Of a DNA stretch of 64,000 nucleotides, positions 9,031 to 17,916 are shown one piece after another. Under the pieces are notes generated by a model, which had not been told where the DNA came from, did not search any database, and saw nothing but the letters and a program-made list of their open reading frames with translations. How positions within the stretch are numbered: the stretch's first letter is position 1; each line of letters opens with the position of its first letter. This stretch comes from CAYMGM01 sp964390005 (GTDB taxonomy: Bacteria > Pseudomonadota > Alphaproteobacteria > UBA9219). A program made the position numbers and the translations under genes. The DNA lies in contig CAYMGM010000001.1 of assembly GCA_964390005.1 (NCBI GenBank), forward strand, positions 310,001 to 374,000, given 5' to 3'.

Positions 9031-10422
9031 ATGAAGCTATTAATCGTTGGACAAATGGAAGGCCCGATCACGGCAGCTGGCCGTATCGCGACGCAGCGCG
9101 GCGCAAAAGTCGCGGCGATCGACAGTATTGACGGCGCGATGACGGCGCTGCGCGATGGGCATGGCGCGGATCTTGTGATGTGCGACGTGCGGCTCGACAT
9201 CGCTATGCTGATCGAGAATTTGAAGAACGAGCGCATCAGCGTCCCGGTCGTTGCCTGCGGGATTGGCTCGGATGCTGGAACGGCGGTGCGCGCCATTCGC
9301 GCCGGGGCCAAGGAATACGTCCCTCTGCCGCCCGATGCGGAACTGATTGCCGCCGTTTTAGAAGCCGTTGCCGAAGAAGATACAACTTTTATCGCGCGCG
9401 ATCCGTCTATGGCCCCCATCATGCAAATGGCCGAGCGTATTGCGACCAGCGACGCTTCGGTTTTGATTACCGGCGAATCCGGCACAGGTAAAGAAGTGAT
9501 GGCGCGCTTTATTCACCGCAAAAGCCGCCGGGCGCAGGCCAATTTTGTATCGGTCAATTGCGCCGCAATTCCTGACAATTTGCTAGAGTCCGAATTATTC
9601 GGTCATGAAAAAGGCGCGTTTACGGGCGCGATCGCCCGCCGCGTGGGGAAGTTTGAAGAAGCCAACGGTGGCACGCTGCTTCTTGACGAAATCAGCGAGA
9701 TGGATTTGCGTCTGCAAGCCAAGCTTTTACGCGCCATCCAAGAACGCGAAATCGACCGCGTGGGTGGCACCGCCCCTGTCAAGGTCAATATCCGCGTGTT
9801 GGCGACGTCAAACCGCAACTTAGAAGAAGAAGTCGCCGCGGGGCGTTTCCGCGAGGATCTTTATTTCCGCTTGAACGTCGTGACGTTGCGCATGCTGCCT
9901 TTGCGCGAACGGCCAGCGGATATCGAACCTTTAGCGACCTATTTTGCCAAGAAATATGCCAAAGCCAACGGCATGGATGAACGTCCTTTGTCCGCGGCGG
10001 CTTTAACGACGCTGCAATCGCATTATTGGCGCGGCAATGTGCGCGAATTGGAGAACACGATGCATCGCGCCGTTTTGCTGGCGCATGGCAAGGAAATCGA
10101 TGCGGATGCGATCATGCTGACAGGGCAAAGCCCGATGCCGAATGCGCCGTCGCCTTCGACCATCGCCGCCAATGCCACGCACCGCCCCGTTGCTGCCGAC
10201 AGCGCCGCAAGCGCGGCCAACCCGCTTGTCGGACGGACGGTGGCCGATGTCGAACGCGATTTGATCATCGATACCCTCCATCATTGCTTGGGCAATCGGA
10301 CCCATGCGGCGAATATTTTGGGCATATCGATCCGCACCTTACGTAACAAACTGAAGTCATACAGCGATGCAGGCGTCGCTGTTCCCCCCGCTTCGGCTGA
10401 TAGCGAACGGTCTGCCGTATGA
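9031..10422 (+). CDS. flbD: FlbD-type sigma-54-dependent flagellar regulator
   Basis: This 463-residue enhancer-binding protein should activate sigma-54 promoters of late flagellar genes. Residues 1-115 form a receiver-like domain. It retains an Asp in VMCDVRLD (residue 52) but lacks the usual acidic pair at the N-terminus (MKLLIVGQMEG). The AAA+ domain has Walker A GESGTGKE (148-155), the sigma-54 contact loop GAFTGA (195-200), Walker B GGTLLLDEI and the arginine-finger region. A Fis-type helix-turn-helix (THAANILGISIRTLRNKL) lies near the C-terminus. A GAGGTAGA Shine-Dalgarno precedes the ATG. The gene lies inside the flagellar operon and overlaps flhA as ATGA. Confidence 0.88.
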   Translation: MKLLIVGQMEGPITAAGRIATQRGAKVAAIDSIDGAMTALRDGHGADLVMCDVRLDIAMLIENLKNERISVPVVACGIGSDAGTAVRAIRAGAKEYVPLPPDAELIAAVLEAVAEEDTTFIARDPSMAPIMQMAERIATSDASVLITGESGTGKEVMARFIHRKSRRAQANFVSVNCAAIPDNLLESELFGHEKGAFTGAIARRVGKFEEANGGTLLLDEISEMDLRLQAKLLRAIQEREIDRVGGTAPVKVNIRVLATSNRNLEEEVAAGRFREDLYFRLNVVTLRMLPLRERPADIEPLATYFAKKYAKANGMDERPLSAAALTTLQSHYWRGNVRELENTMHRAVLLAHGKEIDADAIMLTGQSPMPNAPSPSTIAANATHRPVAADSAASAANPLVGRTVADVERDLIIDTLHHCLGNRTHAANILGISIRTLRNKLKSYSDAGVAVPPASADSERSAV

Positions 10423-12548
10423 CCAATCAAGTGGATATGGCGGAAACAGCTGGCGATGCGCCGTCGGGTGGCAGGGGCGATCCTTTTGCCGCTTTGAACG
10501 GCGTTTTCAAGCGCAGCGAGATTTGGCTGGCTATTGGCCTTATGCTGATCTTGACCGTTTTGGTGTTACCTATCCCACCTTTTGTCGTGGATATGGGGCT
10601 GTCGATCTCGATCACCTTTTCCGTTTTGATCTTGATGACGGTTTTGTTTATCAGCAAGCCTCTTGATTTCAGCAGTTTTCCAACCGTACTTTTAATATCA
10701 ACCTTGCTCCGCCTATCTTTGAACCTTTCGACCACGCGTCTTGTTCTGACCCATGGCAACGACGGCGACAGCGCGGCGGGACAAGTCGTGCGCGCTTTTG
10801 CCAACCTTGTGATGAGCGGCGATTTCATCATTGGGGTGATTGTTTTTGCCATTCTGACCATCGTCAATTTCGTCGTTATCACGAAAGGTTCAGGCCGTAT
10901 CGCCGAAGTCGCCGCGCGTTTTACGTTGGATGCTATGCCTGGCAAGCAGATGGCGATTGATGCGGATTTGTCGTCGGGTTTGATCGACGAAAAAGACGCG
11001 CGTCAGCGCCGTAAAGAACTGGAAGCCGAAAGCAGTTTCTTCGGATCGATGGATGGTGCCGCCAAGTTTGTGCGCGGCGATGCGATTGCGGGCCTTGTCA
11101 TTACGTTTATCAATATCGTCGGCGGCATTACGATTGGCGCTTTCCGTCACAATATGCCGGTGCTAGAAGCCGCCGATACGTATGTTCGCTTGACAGTCGG
11201 CGATGGTCTTGTCACGCAGATACCCGCTCTGTTGGTTTCCGTGTCATCGGGTCTTTTGGTTTCAAAAGCCAATGCGCTGGGATCGACCGACAAGGCACTT
11301 TTCGCGCAGTTAAGCAGTCACCCCAGCGCGCTTGGAATGGCGGGCGCACTGTTGTTTGTTCTGGCCTTAGTGCCAGGGATGCCTTTTCTGCCTTTTGCGA
11401 CATTAGGTGGCATTGCGGGCTATGGCGCTTATGTCGTCGGCCAGCGGCGGCAAGAGGAAGAGGCGCACCGTCAAGCGCTTGAAGCGGCAGCCAACCAACC
11501 CGCGCCGACGGCTGAAGATCCCATCGGACGCGCTTTGTCGATCGATATGATCCGGCTTGAGCTGGGCTATGGGCTTTTGTCGCTGATTAACAATGAATCC
11601 GGGCAACGCCTGACCGATCAAATCAAAGGCCTGCGCCGTCAGTTGGCAACGGAAATGGGCTTTATCATGCCTGCTGTCCGTATTCAGGACAATCTGCAGT
11701 TACCGCCAAATACTTATGTTCTGCGCGTCAAGGAAATCCAAGCCGGGCGCGGCGATCTGCGACCCAATATGCTGTTGGTCATGGATCCGCGCGGCGAGGT
11801 TATCCCCCTGCCCGGCGAAAAGACGAACGAGCCGACCTTTGGCTTGCCCGCCATGTGGATTGACGGTGGCTATCGCGAAGAGGCTTTGTTCAAAGGCTAT
11901 ACAGTTGTCGATCCGCCGACGGTTATCACGACGCATTTGACCGAACTGGTCAAAGACAATATGGCCGAGCTTTTGTCCTATACCGAGACGCAAAAGCTGT
12001 TGGATGAAATGGGCAAAGATCAGCAAAAGCTGGTCTCGGACGTTGTTCCCAGCCAGATCACGCTGTCTGGCCTGCAGCGCGTGTTGCAAAATCTGTTGTC
12101 CGAGCGCGTTTCGATCCGCGACATGGCCACGATTTTAGAAGCCGTTTCCGAAGTCGCAGGCGTCACCCGCAATCTTTCCGTTATTTCCGAACATGTTCGG
12201 ACGCGGCTGGCGCGGCAATTGTCGGATCAATATACCAACGATATGGGCTATATCCCGCTTTTGACCTTGACGCCGGAATGGGAACAAACCTTTGCCGAAT
12301 CCCTTATCGGCGACGGCGACGACAGAAAACTGGCCATGCCCCCCACCAGGTTGCAACAATTCATCAATAGCGTGCGCGTGGCTTATGATAAATTTGCCGC
12401 CAGTGGGGAATCTCCCGTTATGTTGACGAGCCCGGCGATTCGCCCCTACGTTCGTTCCATTATGGAAAGGTTCCGCCCCTTGACGGTTGTTTTGTCTCAA
12501 AACGAGATCTACGCCAAGGCAAAAATCAAGACGCTGGGGCAAATATAA
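10419..12548 (+). CDS. flhA: FlhA, flagellar export gate protein
   Basis: FlhA is the large membrane subunit of the flagellar type III export gate. The 709-residue product has about eight membrane segments in residues 30-340, followed by a soluble C-terminal domain that forms the nonameric docking ring. The FHIPEP-family signature region is clear: GRIAEVAARFTLDAMPGKQ at about residue 160, then MAIDADLSSG. The cytoplasmic part carries IDMIRLELGYGLL and PNMLLVMDPRGE. The start overlaps the flbD stop. Size and motifs match the family closely. Confidence 0.96.
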   Translation: MTNQVDMAETAGDAPSGGRGDPFAALNGVFKRSEIWLAIGLMLILTVLVLPIPPFVVDMGLSISITFSVLILMTVLFISKPLDFSSFPTVLLISTLLRLSLNLSTTRLVLTHGNDGDSAAGQVVRAFANLVMSGDFIIGVIVFAILTIVNFVVITKGSGRIAEVAARFTLDAMPGKQMAIDADLSSGLIDEKDARQRRKELEAESSFFGSMDGAAKFVRGDAIAGLVITFINIVGGITIGAFRHNMPVLEAADTYVRLTVGDGLVTQIPALLVSVSSGLLVSKANALGSTDKALFAQLSSHPSALGMAGALLFVLALVPGMPFLPFATLGGIAGYGAYVVGQRRQEEEAHRQALEAAANQPAPTAEDPIGRALSIDMIRLELGYGLLSLINNESGQRLTDQIKGLRRQLATEMGFIMPAVRIQDNLQLPPNTYVLRVKEIQAGRGDLRPNMLLVMDPRGEVIPLPGEKTNEPTFGLPAMWIDGGYREEALFKGYTVVDPPTVITTHLTELVKDNMAELLSYTETQKLLDEMGKDQQKLVSDVVPSQITLSGLQRVLQNLLSERVSIRDMATILEAVSEVAGVTRNLSVISEHVRTRLARQLSDQYTNDMGYIPLLTLTPEWEQTFAESLIGDGDDRKLAMPPTRLQQFINSVRVAYDKFAASGESPVMLTSPAIRPYVRSIMERFRPLTVVLSQNEIYAKAKIKTLGQI

Positions 12549-12584
12549 GCCCAAGCGATGCAGAAAATGGTTTAGGATAGACGG

Positions 12585-13607
12585 ATGCGGTTAAAGTCTT
12601 TTTATGGCCCTACCCTTAGCGAAGCGATGAAAGCCGTTCGCGACGCTTTGGGCGACGAGGCAATTATCGTCGCGACGCGTGACGACGAAGGCGGCGGCGT
12701 GCGGGTGACGGCTGCCATTGACGAGGCTGGGCAATCTGCGTTGAATGGCGATAAATCGCAACAAACAGATTTACAGGCGGGCGATGCCGCCGATGCCGCT
12801 TCAGCTGAAGTGATCGAAAAATTGGCGCGGCGTTTGTTGGCTAACAATATTCCGGCCTCTTTGGCTGAAAGATTATTGGCAACGGCAACGCAGTGTGGCG
12901 CTGACGATATATCATTGGCGCTATCGGCAGCTTTTGATACGCATTTGACTTTTCAGCCTTTGGGCGATGACAAGCCTGGGCCTGTTGTTTTAATCGGGCC
13001 GCCTGGCGCCGGGAAAACGCTTGGCACGGCTAAACTGGCGACAAAAGCCCGCTTGGCAGGAAAACGGACGGCTGTGATCAGCACCGACACGCAGCGCGCA
13101 GGCGGTATGGCCGAACTGGCTGCCTTTACGCGCGTTTTGCAGACGGAATTGATTGAAATTGAAGACAGCCCGTCCTTGCGCGAGGCGCTTTTAATGCAAG
13201 CGCCCGATACGCATATTTTTATCGACACGCCCGGCTGTAATCCGTTCTTGCTAGATCAACGTGAACGTTTAGCCGATCTTGTGGCGTCGATAGGCGGCGC
13301 GGCTGTTTTGCTGGTACCTGCCGATATGGACGCCAGCGAGGCAAGCGATATGGTTGCCGTTTTTAAAGAGATGAATGCGCGCGCCTTGTTTATCACACGT
13401 CTTGATTTGGCGCGTCGTCTTGGCGGGCTTGTTCGCGTGGCCTTCGATAGCCGCCTACCGCTTTCCGTCTATTCGAATACAGACAAAGTGACCGTACCGC
13501 CGCATGCGCTGAACCCAATCTCGCTTGCGCGTTTATTTTTACCCGATGCCGACAAAGAAAGCGAAGCCACGCCGGATCTGGCGAACGAGAAAAGAGGCGT
13601 CGCATGA
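12585..13607 (+). CDS. flhF: FlhF, SRP-type GTPase for flagellar placement
   Basis: FlhF marks the cell pole for flagellar assembly. The 340-residue protein has the family N-terminus MRLKSFYGPTLSEAMKAVRDALGDEAIIV, a variable linker, then the NG domain of an SRP GTPase: G1 GPPGAGKT (138-145), DTQRAGG (168-174) where the usual motif is DTYRxGA, G3 DTPGCNP (214-220), and TRLD in place of TKLD. These substitutions are conservative in place but should be noted for nucleotide binding. AGGA precedes the ATG. The flhA-flhF-flhG order is typical of polarly flagellated bacteria. Confidence 0.93.
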   Translation: MRLKSFYGPTLSEAMKAVRDALGDEAIIVATRDDEGGGVRVTAAIDEAGQSALNGDKSQQTDLQAGDAADAASAEVIEKLARRLLANNIPASLAERLLATATQCGADDISLALSAAFDTHLTFQPLGDDKPGPVVLIGPPGAGKTLGTAKLATKARLAGKRTAVISTDTQRAGGMAELAAFTRVLQTELIEIEDSPSLREALLMQAPDTHIFIDTPGCNPFLLDQRERLADLVASIGGAAVLLVPADMDASEASDMVAVFKEMNARALFITRLDLARRLGGLVRVAFDSRLPLSVYSNTDKVTVPPHALNPISLARLFLPDADKESEATPDLANEKRGVA

Positions 13608-13644
13608 ATAAAAAAAATCCCATGATTTTCTTGGAGTCTAAGCC

Positions 13645-14457
13645 ATGACCGATCCTATCCCTCTTCGGAGCGAGACGACGACGCCCCTGCCCGTTCAAGC
13701 GCTGCGCTGCCCGAACATGCTGGCCGTCGCCAGCGGCAAAGGTGGCGTCGGCAAAACGTGGTTCAGTATCACGTTGTGTCAATCGCTGGCCCAGGCCGGA
13801 AAGCGCGTGCTTTTGTTCGATGGCGATTTAGGCCTAGCTAATGTGGACATTCAACTGGGGCTAACGCCTGACAAAGATTTGGCCGATGTCATGGATGGCG
13901 ACGTTTCGCTGGCTAACGCAGTGGCGCGTTCGCTTGAAGGTGGCTTTGATATTCTGGCGGGGCGCTCGGGATCGGGTAATTTGGCTTCGATACCATCGCA
14001 AAAACTGTCGGATCTACGTGCGCAACTGATTGCATTAGCGCCGCAATACGATGTTGTTGTCGTCGATCTCGGCGCTGGCGTCGATCGCGCCATGCGGCAA
14101 ATGGCGGGGCCCGCCGCGTTGACTTATGTTGTTGTGACAGACGAGCCGACGTCGATCACCGATGCTTATGCCTTTATCAAATTATCGCATGCCGCCAATC
14201 CCGATATGCAAATGCGCATCGTCATCAACATGGCGACCAGTGCGCATGAAGGCAAACGGACCTATGAAACTATTCGCAAGGCCTGTGACGGTTTCCTTGG
14301 TTTTTCGCCCAAGCTGGCAGGCGTTGTACGGCGCGACGCGCGCGTGCGCGATGCCATCCGTGCGCAAATGCCACTCTTGTCACGTTCGCCGCAAAGCGAT
14401 GCGGGGTCTGATGTCGCGGCGATTGCCCGCTATCTAAGCTTTACCGAGGACCGTTAG
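13645..14457 (+). CDS. flhG: FlhG/FleN, MinD-like ATPase controlling flagellar number
   Basis: FlhG antagonises FlhF and limits the number of flagella. The 270-residue protein has the deviant Walker A of MinD/ParA ATPases, ASGKGGVGKT (residues 29-38), and the switch region VLLFDGDLGLANVDIQLGL. VVVDLGAG (Walker B) and TDEPTSITDAYAFIK follow. The C-terminus lacks an obvious amphipathic membrane helix. A TTGGAG Shine-Dalgarno lies about 10 bases before the ATG. It directly follows flhF, which supports FlhG over MinD. Confidence 0.92.
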   Translation: MTDPIPLRSETTTPLPVQALRCPNMLAVASGKGGVGKTWFSITLCQSLAQAGKRVLLFDGDLGLANVDIQLGLTPDKDLADVMDGDVSLANAVARSLEGGFDILAGRSGSGNLASIPSQKLSDLRAQLIALAPQYDVVVVDLGAGVDRAMRQMAGPAALTYVVVTDEPTSITDAYAFIKLSHAANPDMQMRIVINMATSAHEGKRTYETIRKACDGFLGFSPKLAGVVRRDARVRDAIRAQMPLLSRSPQSDAGSDVAAIARYLSFTEDR

Positions 14458-14506
14458 ACCAACCTGAAAGGCCAGAAAGGCTAGAAAGGATTACGCGCGC
14501 GCGGCC

Positions 14507-16270
14507 ATGACAAACTTTCCTCTTTTGTCGAATGCAGCGGCGCCTGCGCCAATCCCCGCCGCAACCGATGATGTTGGGCCCACCGTGACACTGGCTGGCA
14601 TGCTAGAAAGCGCGCCGCCCGTCTATGATCAATTGACGCGTCCCGTGACGGTGACGGGCTATCTTCTGTCGCTGCCCGATCAAGAAGGAACCGTCCTTTT
14701 CCAATCAGCGGCGGGAAGTTTGGCGCTTGATTTGTCCTTGGGCTTGCAAGGGGTGGCGGCGCAAACAAACGACGCTTTGCCACCGCTGGGGCCACTGTTC
14801 GACAGCGCTGTTTCCAGTCGTCAAACGCTTTCGTTGACGCTTGCGCCTTCTGTCAATGGCGGGGGCGATGCCATTAAAGTTTGGCTAAGCCTGCCCCTTC
14901 TAAGCGGAAAGGACCCTTTATCTTCTGCCCCCGTTCTTGCCAATGCGCCAACAGCTTCTTTAACAAGTGGCGCAGATGACAAAGCTCATTACGCTTTCAT
15001 GACCCCACAAACAGGCGATCAGTTGGACCTTCTTTCGGTAACCGATGTTTTTTCGAAGACAACGAAGCCAGCTGACCTAACGATGCGTGTGGCAACAGAG
15101 CCTTCCGCGCCTAGCGCGTTTCAGTCAAAACAAGTGTCAGCGCAAGCTAACACGGCTTGGGATTTTCTCAACTTATCGACGCCTTTGCCTCATGCAACAA
15201 AAGATTTGCGAACGGCAGATCTATCGGGCCAGTCTACAAAATCGGCTCTTGCGACACTTTCCGCGCTACGCGATTTGATGAAAGGTCAGGAAGGGGACGC
15301 TTCTTTCCCCTCTTCCTTGTCAGCCGATGCTCACGCATCCGCCCCTTTCCCCGGCGATAAGCTTGCCGCTTCGCCCGCTTTACGCCCCTTTCGGTTTGAT
15401 GGCGTCGCTTCGTCAGACAAACCTGGTGGGCAGGCGCAGCCCAATCAGCAAATAGGCACCGTTTCTTCGCTTGGCGACGATGGCCCCACCTTGATAGCCG
15501 TTAAAGACGACGTTTATCTGCTTCGGGCCAAAGTGCCCTGGCGCGACGGCACGCGGCTTTTATTGACGCCCCTTGAAAGCGCGCCCGCTGCCACCAAATC
15601 CGTCTCCACCGATGCGCGGACAGAAGATTCTTTATCTCAGTTGGATAAGCTTTTTCCTGTTTCGGATCCCGCCTCTCTTTTTCATTTAGCGGCAACGCGA
15701 CTGCCTTCGGTCGAAACCAATCTTTCGTCTTCTTTGTTGTTTTTGCTTCAAGCCTTAAAAGCGGGCGATATTGACACTTTTGTCGATCAGGCCGTTGAAA
15801 GCCGAAGCCATTCAAAAGATAAAGACGCTTTAGCCCGCGCCGTGCGCGATGTGTTGACGCAGCCCGATCGCCCGGCTTTAGATCCCATCGTCGGACGTTG
15901 GCACGAATGGCATGTCCCGCTGCATGCTGGCGGGGTTTTTCATACGATGGCGCTTTATGTGCGCGACGAAAAGCGCGAGGAAACAGAGGCGCTTTCGCCG
16001 CTTAAAGAAAAACGAACGCGCTTTGTTGTCGCCATAGACCTATCGCGGCTTGGTCCCATGCAGCTTGACGGCTTGGCGCAAGGTAAGCGTTTGGATTTAA
16101 TCGTACGCAGCGAGGCGCCATTAGATAAAACTTTGCAAAACAGTTTGACGCAAACATGGGGCGACACGCTTGAAACGCTGGGGATGCAAGGCGTTTTGCG
16201 TTTTCAGTTTTCGCGCGAAGGCTGGATTTCTTTTACGCCTGCGGCGTCTGGGGCCGAGGTTCTGACATAA
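14507..16270 (+). CDS. FliK-like protein, candidate flagellar hook-length control protein
   Basis: The 587-residue product is rich in Ala, Ser, Thr and Pro and mostly low in complexity over its first 420 residues, which suits the extended ruler part of a FliK. The C-terminal 160 residues look folded: RWHEWHVPLHAGG, then RFVVAIDLSRLGPMQLDG, then RLDLIVRSEAP and LETLGMQGVLRF. This follows the pattern of the FliK C-terminal switch domain, with strand, LGP/LG, strand and a closing helix. Location at the end of the flagellar operon supports the call. I cannot confirm it without profile comparison. Its 3' end overlaps the convergent ATPase gene by 38 bases. Confidence 0.6.
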   Translation: MTNFPLLSNAAAPAPIPAATDDVGPTVTLAGMLESAPPVYDQLTRPVTVTGYLLSLPDQEGTVLFQSAAGSLALDLSLGLQGVAAQTNDALPPLGPLFDSAVSSRQTLSLTLAPSVNGGGDAIKVWLSLPLLSGKDPLSSAPVLANAPTASLTSGADDKAHYAFMTPQTGDQLDLLSVTDVFSKTTKPADLTMRVATEPSAPSAFQSKQVSAQANTAWDFLNLSTPLPHATKDLRTADLSGQSTKSALATLSALRDLMKGQEGDASFPSSLSADAHASAPFPGDKLAASPALRPFRFDGVASSDKPGGQAQPNQQIGTVSSLGDDGPTLIAVKDDVYLLRAKVPWRDGTRLLLTPLESAPAATKSVSTDARTEDSLSQLDKLFPVSDPASLFHLAATRLPSVETNLSSSLLFLLQALKAGDIDTFVDQAVESRSHSKDKDALARAVRDVLTQPDRPALDPIVGRWHEWHVPLHAGGVFHTMALYVRDEKREETEALSPLKEKRTRFVVAIDLSRLGPMQLDGLAQGKRLDLIVRSEAPLDKTLQNSLTQTWGDTLETLGMQGVLRFQFSREGWISFTPAASGAEVLT

Positions 16271-17189
16271 GATCGGCGTCAGCTTTTAAGCCTTCTACAA
16301 TCTCAGTCACCATCAGCCGCGTATCCATCGGAAGCAAAAGCGGGCTCCAATGTGGCGGCATTTCTTTAAAGGGGCTTAGACCGGCTTGGGCGCGATCCAT
16401 AACAACGGCGGCGACCGTCTCGGGCGATGGCTTATCGGCGTCGTCGGCAAAGGTATAAGCCAGCGCCTGATCGCATAAAAGATTGATCAAACGCGGCACG
16501 CCCCCGGTAAAAAACTGTACCGCTGCACACGTCGCCGGGTCGAATAAATCTGCGCCGCCTCCGGCAATAGCCAGACGATGGTGAATATAGCGCGCGGTTT
16601 CCAAAGCATTCAGCGGCCCCAATTGATAATGGACGCTGATGCGCTGAACAAATTGCCGCAAGGCAGGATCGCTTAAGGTTTCACGCAGCTCGGGTTGTCC
16701 CACCAAGACGATTTGAAGTAGCATGTCTTTTTCGTTATTGACGTTCGAAAGCATCCGCAGCTCTTCAAGCGTCTCGGGCGGCAGGTTCTGCGCTTCGTCA
16801 ATAATCAGAACGGTTTTGTGGCCGTGCGCATACTGATCCAGCAAAAAGTCGACGAACCGATGATAAAGGGTCGCCCGTTCGACACCTTTTTCCAAACCAG
16901 GCAGATCAAAGGCCAAAAGAACCCATTCCAAAAGCGAACCAATGCTGCCGGTTGGGTTATTGATCATGCCAATACGCGTTTCGGGCCCAACGGATCGGAT
17001 ATAGCGGCGCAGCAGGGTTGTTTTTCCCGACCCCACATCGCCCGTTAAAACGACAAATCCCGCCTGCGTTTCCAATCCATATTCGAGCATATGAAGCGCG
17101 CGCGCGTGACGGGGGCCGAGATAAAGAAAATCGGCATCGGGCAGCAAAGAAAAAGGCAAGGTCTGAAGACCAAAATAAACGGCGTACAT
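16233..17189 (-). CDS. ExeA-like AAA ATPase of the exosortase/EPS locus
   Basis: This 318-residue ATPase resembles the ATPase regularly found in exosortase-associated exopolysaccharide loci (an ExeA/GspA relative). The N-terminus MYAVYFGLQTLPFSLLPD is typical of that group. Walker A is GDVGSGKTT (50-58), Walker B TVLIIDEAQNL, and sensor and arginine residues follow in VGQPELRE and FVQRISVHYQL. No membrane segment is seen, unlike ExeA itself. A GAGGGAT Shine-Dalgarno precedes the ATG. It is transcribed divergently from the export gene at 17338 and shares that upstream region. Its substrate is unknown. Confidence 0.85.
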   Translation of the reverse strand: MYAVYFGLQTLPFSLLPDADFLYLGPRHARALHMLEYGLETQAGFVVLTGDVGSGKTTLLRRYIRSVGPETRIGMINNPTGSIGSLLEWVLLAFDLPGLEKGVERATLYHRFVDFLLDQYAHGHKTVLIIDEAQNLPPETLEELRMLSNVNNEKDMLLQIVLVGQPELRETLSDPALRQFVQRISVHYQLGPLNALETARYIHHRLAIAGGGADLFDPATCAAVQFFTGGVPRLINLLCDQALAYTFADDADKPSPETVAAVVMDRAQAGLSPFKEMPPHWSPLLLPMDTRLMVTEIVEGLKADADLMSEPRPQTPQA

Positions 17190-17337
17190 GATATCCCTCG
17201 ATCTTTACCAATAATTTGCGCGCTTTCAGAGTATCTTAAGGTAAAACGAAAGAATAATGCCTTAATCCTTTCATTTTCATTCATTTTCATTATAATACCC
17301 CCGCCCCAATATCCCAACAAATTAAGACGAGGACGTT
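17190..17337 (+). promoter_or_regulatory. Divergent promoter region of the exosortase/EPS locus, with tandem repeat beside a TATAAT box
   Basis: A perfect -10 hexamer TATAAT lies at 17291-17296, about 42 bases upstream of the export-gene ATG. Immediately before it are two exact tandem copies of TCATTTTCAT (17271-17280 and 17281-17290). The -35 region at about 17268-17273 (CTTTCA) matches the consensus only partly and overlaps the first copy. The repeat therefore occupies the promoter spacer. The minus-strand ATPase gene starts at the other side of this region. Confidence 0.55.
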
Positions 17338-17913
17338 ATGAAAAAACTGGCCGGTTTTCTATGGGTACTCTTTTTATTGCTGGCCCCCCAAGCCATAGCG
17401 CAAGCCGCCGAAACGGATAATTTTACGCTTCGTCCTGGCGACATCCTTCAAATTACTGTTTGGAAAGAAGAAGGTTTGGACCGCGAAGTCCTTGTCTTAC
17501 AAGACGGCACGGTGAACTTTCCTTTGGCTGGAACCATCCAAGCGCAAGGTTTAACGACCCATGCGTTGGAAGAAAAGATAAAAGATAAGCTTAAAGATTC
17601 AGTTCCCGATGCCTCGGTTATTGTTGCCGTGAAAAATCCGGCGGGACATGCGGTAAGCGTTATCGGACAGGTGACAAAGCCTGGCTCAATTATTATGGCG
17701 CAGCGCTTAACCGTCATGCAGGCCTTAAGCGAAGTCGGTGGTCTTACCCCTTATGCCAGCGAAGACAACATTACGATCCTTCGCGAAGGGAAAAACGGCA
17801 AAACAAGCCTACCCTATCCTTACAGCGATATTGCGCGTGGCAAGCATCTGGAACAAGACACACCCTTAGAACCTGGCGATGTTATCGTCGTACCTACGGC
17901 TGGATTGTTTTAA
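17338..17913 (+). CDS. Wza-type polysaccharide export protein (periplasmic/outer membrane)
   Basis: The 191-residue product begins with a signal peptide (about residues 1-22, cleaved near AQAAE). A Poly_export domain follows (FTLRPGDILQITVWKEEGLD, then VLQDGTVNFPLAG) and an SLBB domain (VSVIGQVTKPGSI, then ALSEVGGLTPYA). It has no lipobox Cys and is shorter than Wza, as in exosortase-associated export proteins. It probably forms or contacts the export channel for an exopolysaccharide. GAGGA precedes the ATG. It opens a run of seven same-strand genes up to 25750. Confidence 0.88.
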   Translation: MKKLAGFLWVLFLLLAPQAIAQAAETDNFTLRPGDILQITVWKEEGLDREVLVLQDGTVNFPLAGTIQAQGLTTHALEEKIKDKLKDSVPDASVIVAVKNPAGHAVSVIGQVTKPGSIIMAQRLTVMQALSEVGGLTPYASEDNITILREGKNGKTSLPYPYSDIARGKHLEQDTPLEPGDVIVVPTAGLF

Positions 17914-17916
17914 TTG

